From CAYQCE01 sp964415885 (lineage in GTDB: Bacteria > Zixibacteria > MSB-5A5 > JAABVY01 > JAHJOQ01): a stretch of 42,171 nt of DNA. Shown one piece after another: positions 7,710 to 15,477 of this stretch. Below the pieces are notes generated by a model that ran no database searches, was not told the origin of the DNA, and worked only from the letters and a program-made list of their open reading frames with translations. Numbering within the stretch: position 1 is the stretch's first letter; each line of letters begins with the position of its first letter. Where the stretch lies: contig CAYQCE010000028.1 of NCBI GenBank assembly GCA_964415885.1, forward strand, positions 1-42,171. The letters are read 5' to 3'. The position numbers were made by a program, and so were the translations under genes.

Positions 7710-8623
7710 CTCTTCCAATCTCAGATAAACACGTGAAAGAACCTACTCGCGATGATATAGACAATATGCTGGCCCGTCTCGCCGACTGCGATCTCTGCCC
7801 GAGGCAATGCCATGTCGACCGCTATTCCGGCTCCGACGGTGAATGCGGGATGGGTGCAGAACTGAAGGTATCATCGGCTAATCTTCACTTTGGCGAGGAG
7901 CCCCCGCTCTCGGGCAGCAGAGGTTCCGGGACTATTTTCCTGACCGGCTGCAACCTGAAATGTGTCTACTGCCAGAACTATCCTATCAGCCAGCTTCACC
8001 ACGGCAGGGCGCTCTCGCTGGATGAGTTCGTAGAAACGATGTTCGAGCTGGAAAGTCGCGGTGCTCACAATATTAACTTCGTAACGCCGACTCACTTTTC
8101 CGCGAATATCGCCGAAGCAATACTCGAGGCGAATTCGCGCGGGCTCAGAGTTCCGATAGTCTGGAATTCGAGCGGGTATGACAGCGTCGAGGTATTGCAG
8201 AATCTCGACGGCCTGGTAGATATCTACCTTCCGGATATGCGCTATTCCGAGATACGACACGCCGAATGCTATTCATCGGCTCCTGATTACCCCGAAATCA
8301 ACCGCGCCGCGATCAAGGAGATGTTCCGTCAGGTTGGGCTTCTCGAAACCGATGAACACGGTGTAGCGACCAGGGGTCTGATAATTCGTCATCTTGTGAT
8401 GCCGGAGTTTGTGTCCGGGACGAGAGATATATTGAGATTCATCGCAGAAGAGATATCCAGGGAATGTGCGGTCAGTCTGATGGCGCAGTATTTTCCGGCA
8501 CACAAGGCATTTGAAAACGAGACGATCTCCAGACGTATAACGTCAAAGGAGTATAAGCAGGCAGTCAAGTGGATGAAAGAGTTTGGTCTCGAAAACGGCT
8601 GGAGTCAAAATGAAGAGCTATAG
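7706..8623 (+). CDS. Radical SAM protein, PflX-like (COG1313 group)
   Basis: A 305-residue radical SAM protein. The cluster motif is GCNLKCVYCQN (Cys82, 86 and 89). An N-terminal cysteine set (28, 31, 35 and 47) in CDLCPRQCHVDR...GECG, then HFGEEPPLSG and GSGTIFLTGC, is the standard opening of the 'putative pyruvate formate-lyase activating' group. True substrates of this group are not established; activation of a glycyl radical enzyme is suggested by name only, and no such enzyme lies in the window. I choose the ATG at 7706, which overlaps the sirtuin stop as ATGA and has GGAGGAG upstream; a GTG at 7694 sits directly on that ribosome site. It ends 14 bases inside the next gene. Confidence 0.88.
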   Translation: MTLPISDKHVKEPTRDDIDNMLARLADCDLCPRQCHVDRYSGSDGECGMGAELKVSSANLHFGEEPPLSGSRGSGTIFLTGCNLKCVYCQNYPISQLHHGRALSLDEFVETMFELESRGAHNINFVTPTHFSANIAEAILEANSRGLRVPIVWNSSGYDSVEVLQNLDGLVDIYLPDMRYSEIRHAECYSSAPDYPEINRAAIKEMFRQVGLLETDEHGVATRGLIIRHLVMPEFVSGTRDILRFIAEEISRECAVSLMAQYFPAHKAFENETISRRITSKEYKQAVKWMKEFGLENGWSQNEEL

Positions 8624-10715
8624 GCTGATACTGATCGCTCTCCTCGTTCTGGCGAGTGGTTGTGTCTATTACAATACGTTCTTCCTCGCGAAGAAGAACT
8701 TCAACGAGGCCGAGGATGCCCGAAAGAAATCGGGCCAGGAAATAATCCGTGGCAGCGGCGCAAATCAGTACCGGACCGCGATCGAGAAAGCCTCCAAGGT
8801 TCTCGAATTGCATCCCGACAGCAAGTATGTCGATGATGCGCTGTTCGTGATCGGCAAATCGTTCTATCATCTCGGCGAATTCATCAAGGCGGAAACAAAG
8901 TTCCGTGAGCTTCTCGCCACATTCCCGGAATCGGAATATGCCGAACGGTCGTCGTTCTATCTCGGGAAAACGCGTTTCCAGAAAGAGGACTATGTCGGAG
9001 CGCGCGAGTCGTTCGAACTTATCGACTCGACCGCCGGGGACGAGGACATCCGTGCAGAAGCGACTTTCATGCTCGGTGAGATACACTATACTCAGGAAGA
9101 TTGGGATGATGCGATAAGATCTTTTGGCAATTACCTCTCGGACTTCGGCGGCGGTAATCAGGCCGCAGTCGTTCAGTATAAAATCGCGAATGCGCTTTAT
9201 TTCATGGAGGATTTCGTTACTGCCAAAGATGAGTTCCTGAAAGTGGAGAAGTACGATCCGATAGATACGCTCTGGTTCAATTCCCGTTTTATTGCCGGCG
9301 AATGCTACTATGAGATAGAGAAACCGGACAGCGGGCTCGAGATATTCGAAGACCTCGCGAGCAACGAGAAGTATTATGATTACCTGCCGAAGATTTATCT
9401 CAAGATTGCGAAGGGCTTTGAGATGCAGGAGCAGTACGAGGAAGCGATGGCAACGTACGACAAGCTGATCGAGGAATTCCCGAGAGTGCCGGAGGCTGCA
9501 TCGGCGTTCTACTATCTCGGCAGGATACAGCAGGATGTGTTCTACGATTTCGAGACCGCCAAGGCAATGTACGATTCGTCTGCCGCCACTTTCCCGCGGG
9601 CGGAACTGGCGAAGGAGTCAGTGGCTCGATCTGCGGACATCGCCAAGCTCGATTCATATAGAGAGGGCAAGACCGCAGAAGCCATGGAGGATGCTGTCGA
9701 GAGCCAGTTCCTTCTCGCCGAGCTATACCTGACACAACTCAACCAGCCGGACTCGGCATATCAAGAATACAGCTCTCTCGTGGACAGCTTCCCCGAGTCG
9801 AAGTTTGCCCCGCGGGCTCTTCTCGCTCTCGGCTGGATATACGACAACATTCGCGGCGATACAGTCCGGGCGAGCGACTATTACATGCGTGTGGTCGAGG
9901 ACTACTCCAATACGGATTACGTCGTTGATGCGATGGAAGAGCTCGGGATGGATCCCGACTCCGCCGACTTTGATTATCCTGCGAAAAGATACGAAGAGGC
10001 GGAGCGGATTCTATTCCAGACCGGGGACTATGAGCGTGCGAACGAGATATTCCAGTCGATAATAGACGATTCTCCGAATAGCAAGTTTGCCCCGAAGGCC
10101 GCCTGGGCCAAGGCGTGGACGCTGCAGCAGTATTATGACCTGGCGCCGCCCGACTCGACCGACAGTGCAAACGTGGTCATAGATTCGACCTACATTCTCG
10201 CATTTCAGAAGGTGACCGAGCTGTATGCCGACACCGAATATGGTCAGAGGGCCGAGAGTATCCTCACAGGTACGGGTAATAAACCGCGCCAGCAGCAGTT
10301 CATCGATGACGAACCGCAGGACACACAGCTTGCGGATACAGAGTTTGACTCTCTCGCATATCTGGATTCGGTATCCAAGGCAATCGAGGAGGAGATCCGC
10401 GAGCTGACCGAACTCGAGGAGCGACCGATAGCGGTTGGAGAGTTCGTCTATCCTATTTCGGCATACAATGACCTCTGGGAGGGCGAGATCACATTCAAGA
10501 TTAAGGTTGATTTCACCGGCAGAGTTACGGATGCTGAATTCCTTAGGCCGTCGAGAATCGATGACATCGATATCGCGGCGAAAGAAGCGCTTCTGGATGA
10601 GACCTACTTCGATCCGGCGGATATCGATCCTCTGGATTACGGGAAATGGCTGGTCTTCCGATTCCAGGTCCGACTACCGGAAGAGCTTCGGGACCAGAGA
10701 TTGAGGGACCAATGA
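8610..10715 (+). CDS. TPR lipoprotein with TonB-like C-terminus
   Basis: A 701-residue outer-membrane-type lipoprotein. The start at 8610 gives the signal peptide MKSYRLILIALLVLASGC with Cys18 as lipid anchor. A long array of TPR-like helical pairs follows (ALFVIGKSFYHLGEFIKAETKFRELL, SSFYLGKTRFQKEDYVGARESFELI and many more to about residue 550), resembling YbgF/BamD-like scaffolds. The last 90 residues (ISAYNDLWEGEITFKIKVDFTGRVTDAEF...LDETYFDPA...WLVFRFQVRL) read as a TonB/TolA C-terminal-like fold. It probably acts in periplasmic or envelope assembly. It overlaps the radical SAM gene by 14 bases and pyrK by ATGA, so it is embedded in a metabolic operon, which is odd. Confidence 0.85.
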   Translation: MKSYRLILIALLVLASGCVYYNTFFLAKKNFNEAEDARKKSGQEIIRGSGANQYRTAIEKASKVLELHPDSKYVDDALFVIGKSFYHLGEFIKAETKFRELLATFPESEYAERSSFYLGKTRFQKEDYVGARESFELIDSTAGDEDIRAEATFMLGEIHYTQEDWDDAIRSFGNYLSDFGGGNQAAVVQYKIANALYFMEDFVTAKDEFLKVEKYDPIDTLWFNSRFIAGECYYEIEKPDSGLEIFEDLASNEKYYDYLPKIYLKIAKGFEMQEQYEEAMATYDKLIEEFPRVPEAASAFYYLGRIQQDVFYDFETAKAMYDSSAATFPRAELAKESVARSADIAKLDSYREGKTAEAMEDAVESQFLLAELYLTQLNQPDSAYQEYSSLVDSFPESKFAPRALLALGWIYDNIRGDTVRASDYYMRVVEDYSNTDYVVDAMEELGMDPDSADFDYPAKRYEEAERILFQTGDYERANEIFQSIIDDSPNSKFAPKAAWAKAWTLQQYYDLAPPDSTDSANVVIDSTYILAFQKVTELYADTEYGQRAESILTGTGNKPRQQQFIDDEPQDTQLADTEFDSLAYLDSVSKAIEEEIRELTELEERPIAVGEFVYPISAYNDLWEGEITFKIKVDFTGRVTDAEFLRPSRIDDIDIAAKEALLDETYFDPADIDPLDYGKWLVFRFQVRLPEELRDQRLRDQ

Positions 10716-11509
10716 GTATAGTGCATCGGGATGTTAGGCTTGTCGAGAAGCAGGTCTTTACCGGCGATACATTCCAGTTGACCTTCGAATCGAGTGGCCT
10801 TGCGGCATCGCTCGAGCCCGGGAATTTTATTCACATCAAGACAACGCGATTTCTCGATCCACTCTTCAGGCGCGCGATGAGTATTCACTCCAAGAGTGCG
10901 ACCAGGTTCTCGGTATTCTTCCGCGTCGTAGGGCGGGGAACCAGGCTTATGTCGGAGATCGACGAGGGCGAGCTGGTGGATGTCGTAGGTCCGCTCGGCA
11001 ACACGTTCACGCTGCCCAATCCGGACGAGACAGCGGTCATGGTTGCCGGGGGCACCGGAATGCCCCCGATGTATTTCCTTGCCCGAAAACTTCTCGACAA
11101 CGCCATACTCCCGAAAGAACAGATCGTGTTCCTCTGCGGGGTGTCATCATCGCGAGACAAGCCGATAGTGGACCACCCGAAATCGCTGAATATCAAGCTG
11201 GGGATATCGAGCGATGATGGATCAATCGGACACAAGGGTTTCGTGACCGAGCTACTCGAGCAGGAACTTCGAATTCGCGATATCGACAAGCTCCGTGTTT
11301 ACTCCTGCGGCCCCGAACAGATGCTCAGTGAAGTCGCGAGGCTGTGCCTCGAGTATGGCGCAGCGTGTCAGGTATCGCTCGAGGGAGATATGCCGTGTGG
11401 AGTTGGCACGTGCCTTGGGTGTGTGAGAGAATCTCGCGACAACCCCGAGGAGTTTCATCGAGTTTGCAAGGAAGGTCCGGTCTTCGATATCAGAGAGGTT
11501 AAGATTTGA
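10712..11509 (+). CDS. pyrK: Dihydroorotate dehydrogenase B, electron transfer subunit
   Basis: A 265-residue PyrK, which passes electrons from PyrD's FMN through FAD and a 2Fe-2S cluster to NAD. Seen: flavin-binding RAMSIHS (55-61), the NAD-site VAGGTGMPPM (111-120), the SCGPEQML segment (198-205) and the cluster cysteines 229, 234, 237 and 252 in the C-x4-C-x2-C-x14-C arrangement. The ATG overlaps the preceding stop (ATGA). pyrD follows with another overlap, as expected for the PyrDK complex. Length is normal for the family. Confidence 0.96.
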   Translation: MSIVHRDVRLVEKQVFTGDTFQLTFESSGLAASLEPGNFIHIKTTRFLDPLFRRAMSIHSKSATRFSVFFRVVGRGTRLMSEIDEGELVDVVGPLGNTFTLPNPDETAVMVAGGTGMPPMYFLARKLLDNAILPKEQIVFLCGVSSSRDKPIVDHPKSLNIKLGISSDDGSIGHKGFVTELLEQELRIRDIDKLRVYSCGPEQMLSEVARLCLEYGAACQVSLEGDMPCGVGTCLGCVRESRDNPEEFHRVCKEGPVFDIREVKI

Positions 11510-12423
11510 CCGATTTAGATCTGTCTGTCGACATAGCGGGAGTCAAATTCCGCAACCCGATTCTCACTGCATCCGGTACGTTCGGCTATGGCGAAGAATT
11601 CAACGAGTACATTGACCTCTCGCAGCTTGGCGGAATTGTAACGAAGTCGGTAACGCGTCATCCACGACCCGGTCACAAGCCCCCGAGGACCTGTGAGACG
11701 CCGAGCGGCATGCTGAATGCGATTGGGCTCGCCAATGTCGGTATCGACAGGTTCGTCACCGAAAAAATAGAGTTCTTCAAGACTCTCCGAACGAACGTAG
11801 TCGTAAACGTCGCCGGCTTTTCGCTGGACGAGTATGTAGAAGTCGTGGAGCGTCTGAATGACTGCGGTGGTATAGCAATGCTCGAGATCAATATCTCCTG
11901 CCCGAACGTGGGAGCGGATGGTCTGGAGTTCTCCTCATCCGAAACGTCTGCACACCGACTGACTACGGCATTGAAGAACGTCAGCAGATATCCGCTTATC
12001 ATCAAACTCTCACCCAATGTGACGAACATAGCCGCGATAGCGAAGTCGTGCGAGGATGCAGGCGCGGATGCACTATCTCTTATAAATACACTCGTGGGTA
12101 TGGGCATCAACCATTACACGTTTAGACCGCGCCTGACGAATGTGACCGGCGGTCTCTCGGGACCCGCAATAAAGCCTGTTGCGCTTGCCTGCGTTCACAA
12201 GGTTCACAATACTGTCAGCATCCCGATAATCGGCATAGGCGGTATTATGGATCATTTTGATGTTGCCCAGTTCTTTCTCGCCGGTGCGACCGCCGTGCAA
12301 TTCGGGACCGCCAACTTCGTTAACCCGAATTGCACGATTGAAGCGATACAGGGCCTGAAGCAGTACCTTAAAGACATGCGGATCGGCAAAGTGACCGATC
12401 TCGTCGGAAAGCTCGAGGCATGA
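11506..12423 (+). CDS. pyrD: Dihydroorotate dehydrogenase B, catalytic subunit
   Basis: A 305-residue class 1B dihydroorotate dehydrogenase, step four of pyrimidine synthesis (dihydroorotate to orotate). Seen: SGTFGYGEEF, GGIVTKSVT with FMN-contacting Lys47, NAIGLANVG, the active-site NISCPNV with Cys132 (class 1 base), KLSPNVTNI, and GGLSGPAIKPVALACVH followed by IGIGGI for phosphate binding. Start is TTG at 11506, overlapping the pyrK stop (TTGA), with AGAGAGG at ribosome-site distance. Cysteine as catalytic base and the adjacent pyrK fit class 1B, which uses NAD. Confidence 0.96.
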   Translation: MTDLDLSVDIAGVKFRNPILTASGTFGYGEEFNEYIDLSQLGGIVTKSVTRHPRPGHKPPRTCETPSGMLNAIGLANVGIDRFVTEKIEFFKTLRTNVVVNVAGFSLDEYVEVVERLNDCGGIAMLEINISCPNVGADGLEFSSSETSAHRLTTALKNVSRYPLIIKLSPNVTNIAAIAKSCEDAGADALSLINTLVGMGINHYTFRPRLTNVTGGLSGPAIKPVALACVHKVHNTVSIPIIGIGGIMDHFDVAQFFLAGATAVQFGTANFVNPNCTIEAIQGLKQYLKDMRIGKVTDLVGKLEA

Positions 12424-12424
12424 A

Positions 12425-13237
12425 ATGAAGTACAAGGAACGTCTCGCTGAATTGATCGCTGAACGTAAGACTGTCATTTGTATTGGGCTCGACCCGGATA
12501 TCGAGAAAATCCCCGATGATATCAAGAAGCTCGACAATCCGATTCTCGAGTTCAACAAGCAGATAATCGAGGCGACGTCCGACATTGTGGTATCGTATAA
12601 GCCGAACATGGCTTTCTACGAGGCTCTCGGCTCGAAGGGCTGGGAGATTCTGAAGGAGACGGTCAAATTCGTGCCGAAAGAGGTGCCGGTGATCGTCGAC
12701 GCCAAGCGAGGCGATATCGGGAACACATCCGCACGGTATGCCTCTGCCATTTTCGACGACATCGGAGGCGACGCCGTGACTCTCTCTCCGTATCTGGGAG
12801 AGGATTCCCTAAAACCGTTCTTCGAGTACAAAGACAAATGCTGCTTCATTCTCTGCGTAACATCCAATGCCGGTGCACAGGATTTTCAGTTCCTCGAGGT
12901 GGATGAACGGCCACTGTATCATCATGTGGCGGAATCCGTGCTACGATGGAATCAGAATGACAATCTCGGTCTCGTAGTGGGAGCCTCCTATCCGCAGAAG
13001 ATCAAGGAGCTGCGGTCAATATCCGGCAATCTCCCGTTTCTTATCCCGGGCGTCGGTGCGCAGGGCGGTGATCTCGAGGCTGCCGTGCGGTACGGATCGG
13101 ATGAGGGCAAGAGTCTGATTGTGGTCAACTCATCTCGAAGTGTTCTGTATGCATCATCGGGAATCGATTTCGCCGAGAAGGCGCGCGAGGAGGTTCAGCG
13201 GCTGAACCAGGTCATCTCCGAAATCAAAACCTACTGA
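12425..13237 (+). CDS. pyrF: Orotidine-5'-phosphate decarboxylase, type 2
   Basis: A 270-residue OMP decarboxylase that makes UMP, the last step of the pathway. Seen: ICIGLDPDIEKIP, VVSYKPNMAFYEALG, the catalytic DAKRGDIGNTS (Asp-x-Lys-x2-Asp), LSPYLGEDSLKPFF and IPGVGAQGGDLEAAVRYG. This longer type (about 270 residues, versus 230 for the enterobacterial form) is the 'subfamily 2' enzyme. It begins one base after the pyrD stop. Confidence 0.96.
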   Translation: MKYKERLAELIAERKTVICIGLDPDIEKIPDDIKKLDNPILEFNKQIIEATSDIVVSYKPNMAFYEALGSKGWEILKETVKFVPKEVPVIVDAKRGDIGNTSARYASAIFDDIGGDAVTLSPYLGEDSLKPFFEYKDKCCFILCVTSNAGAQDFQFLEVDERPLYHHVAESVLRWNQNDNLGLVVGASYPQKIKELRSISGNLPFLIPGVGAQGGDLEAAVRYGSDEGKSLIVVNSSRSVLYASSGIDFAEKAREEVQRLNQVISEIKTY

Positions 13238-13244
13238 AATACCC

Positions 13245-15245
13245 GTGAATGATTCGAAGTCCAAACTGATCCCCGCGCTTCAGGCGGTGATACTGATTGC
13301 TATTGCGGCACTATTCATCGGAACCGCGTTTATTGGCTTCGAGAGATCATGGGGGATCAACCACCTCAGGTTCACAACTCTACCGGCAATCGTGATTCTC
13401 GCTGTTGCGACTGCGCTGATTGGCGGTTTCATCTTCAATCTTGGGTTGCTTGCCGTCGACGGGCGGTCTCAGCCCGGCTATCGGATCGACGGCAAACGCG
13501 CGGTACTGATTGCTCTTCTATCAGGGGTGCTGTTATATATACTCCAACCACACTATCCTTTTTTGGGCGATGGCGCGATACGGTCCGGGGAGATTGCGCT
13601 CGGGAGGATTGTCTCTTCCACGGAACCTCTCGCTACGATCACGGCGGCGACGTTATTCCAGACTGTAGGGCGATTGCTCAACGTCGGTGCGGATAAGATC
13701 TTCAGTTTCATCTCGGCTTGCTCGGGCGCGTTGCTGGTTGTGTTTCTGCTCTTCTACTTCCGGGATGAGGAACGCAGACTTCGTCCATGGCCGCTTATGT
13801 TCGTTTTATCTCTCGGTACGACCGCTGTCTTTTCAGGTCATGTCGAGACATACGCAATGCCCGCCCTGCCCGCAATCGTCTTCTCCCTCACCGCATTCAG
13901 AGGGCTGGAACACTTCCGGTGGAGAATTGCGGCGATAGCAGCCGGATCGATTCTGGTTTTTACGCACTTGATCGGCATCATCTACATACCTGCGATACTC
14001 TACCTGCTTGTCAGAGAAATGCGGCAGCCTGGATATACGCGACGAAAGACTATTGCCGTCGGTATATTCATCGCGTGCATGTTTCCGGCATTGTATTTTG
14101 CTTATTTGTACGACTCAGGTGGTTCTGGTGTCGACCTCGGAAGGATGATCGTGTCGTTCGATCCGGGTTCGGCTTACTCAGTTTTTGCCAGCGCCCATCT
14201 GCTTGATATTGCCAATGAGCTGCTCTTGATTATGGCATCAGGGCTCGTGCTTGCGATTGGTGCACTCCGATTTCGAAGAAATGCAGAGGCAGGTCGCAGT
14301 CGTTTGATCCTTTTGATTCTCATTGCGATACCATCGCTTATGTTTCTCTTTCTCTTCGATCCAAAACTCGGTATGGGTCGAGACTGGGACCTGTTCGCCA
14401 TTCCGACTGTTACTCTGGCAATACTCGCGCTGGTCATTCGACTATCCCGCCGAGATGTGCTCAATCTCGTGGAGAGGCTCTCGATCGTTCTCGGCATGGT
14501 TGTTGTTCTTTCGTTCGTTCTCGTGAATCGCTTCGAAAGCTCGTCCACCGAGAGATTCAGCTACCTTCTCGATCTCGATCACGAACGGAGTCCGTCCGGC
14601 AGGGAGGTTCTCGCCGATTACTATCTGTCGAGAGGAGATCTCGAGGAGGCCGCCGAGCAGTATAGTCGCGCGCTCGAAGTCGAGAAAAACAAGCGCTATC
14701 ACAAACTGCTTTCAGAGATACTGCTCAGCCTCGAGAGATCGCAGGATGCGGTAAAAGAGGCTTTCAGAGCGATCAGGCTGGATGACACATACTCGGAAGG
14801 CCATTTCCAGCTCGCTCAATCGCTCGAGGCAGTCGGAGCGGATTCATCGGCTATGCATCATTATATGCGTGCTGTGGACTTGACTCCAAGGATTGCGCGG
14901 TATCGAAATGCGCTCGGCGCGCTGGCGTTGAAGTTCGAGGAAAACAAGATTGCGGAACAGAATTTCTCTGAAGCTGTAAAACTTAACTCGGAAAGTGCGA
15001 TCTATTATAATAACCTCGGGACTGCCAAGCTCGCGCTCGGCAGGCCGCTCGAGGCGAAGTCATGCTTCGAAAGGGCGCTGAATCTGGAGGAGAATTTCTA
15101 CCTCGCGATGTTCAATCTGGGGAGAGTGCTGCGCGCTGTCGGCCAGCCGGACGTCGCGGAAGGTTACTTCCAGAAGATACTTAACGATGTGCCGGAATCG
15201 GCACTGGCGGAACAGGTGAGGTCTCTAAGTGACACGTCGAGGTAA
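13245..15245 (+). CDS. Polytopic membrane protein with C-terminal TPRs, GT-C-like
   Basis: A 666-residue protein with a GTG start 7 bases after pyrF. The first 425 residues contain about ten hydrophobic spans; an acidic first-loop segment, FLGDGAIRSGEIALG, recalls the loop of GT-C glycosyltransferases, but no diagnostic motif is certain. Residues about 440-660 are TPRs (GDLEEAAEQYSRALEVEKN, AVGADSSAMHHYMRAVDLTP, NLGTAKLALGRPLEAKSCFERALNL, NLGRVLRAVGQPDVAEGYFQKIL). Similar membrane-TPR proteins are often called O-GlcNAc-transferase-like or dolichyl-phosphate-mannosyltransferase-like; I infer an envelope sugar or assembly role. It ends the plus-strand series; a repeat follows. Confidence 0.75.
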   Translation: MNDSKSKLIPALQAVILIAIAALFIGTAFIGFERSWGINHLRFTTLPAIVILAVATALIGGFIFNLGLLAVDGRSQPGYRIDGKRAVLIALLSGVLLYILQPHYPFLGDGAIRSGEIALGRIVSSTEPLATITAATLFQTVGRLLNVGADKIFSFISACSGALLVVFLLFYFRDEERRLRPWPLMFVLSLGTTAVFSGHVETYAMPALPAIVFSLTAFRGLEHFRWRIAAIAAGSILVFTHLIGIIYIPAILYLLVREMRQPGYTRRKTIAVGIFIACMFPALYFAYLYDSGGSGVDLGRMIVSFDPGSAYSVFASAHLLDIANELLLIMASGLVLAIGALRFRRNAEAGRSRLILLILIAIPSLMFLFLFDPKLGMGRDWDLFAIPTVTLAILALVIRLSRRDVLNLVERLSIVLGMVVVLSFVLVNRFESSSTERFSYLLDLDHERSPSGREVLADYYLSRGDLEEAAEQYSRALEVEKNKRYHKLLSEILLSLERSQDAVKEAFRAIRLDDTYSEGHFQLAQSLEAVGADSSAMHHYMRAVDLTPRIARYRNALGALALKFEENKIAEQNFSEAVKLNSESAIYYNNLGTAKLALGRPLEAKSCFERALNLEENFYLAMFNLGRVLRAVGQPDVAEGYFQKILNDVPESALAEQVRSLSDTSR

Positions 15246-15266
15246 AAGCGACACCACTGCGGTCAA

Positions 15267-15387
15267 GGGCTTGTTGAAAAAAGGGCGGGTAGTGAAGTTC
15301 GGCCAGGTCCTGCTCGCCGAAGGCGAGTGTGACCTGACCGATTAGCCGCATAAGCAAAGGGTGATTCAAAGAACGTCAGATCACACG
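15267..15387 (+). repeat. Dispersed repeat family 2, copy 1
   Basis: The gap 15246-15477 holds GGGCTTGTTGAAAA (15267-15280, identical at 42105-42118), a CTCGCC-GAA-GGCGAG hairpin near 15313, then GTGTGACCTGACCG and, later, GTGATTC...GATCACACG. The last three words recur in the same order at 36632-36712. No gene is present. Confidence 0.6.
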
Positions 15388-15477
15388 CCGGGGGAAACAA
15401 CGAGGATCGCACCTTGTTCGATAAAATAGCAGGGGTACAAAATAGTTGCTTCCTGTTTCTTGAGGGAGGAATTCGAT

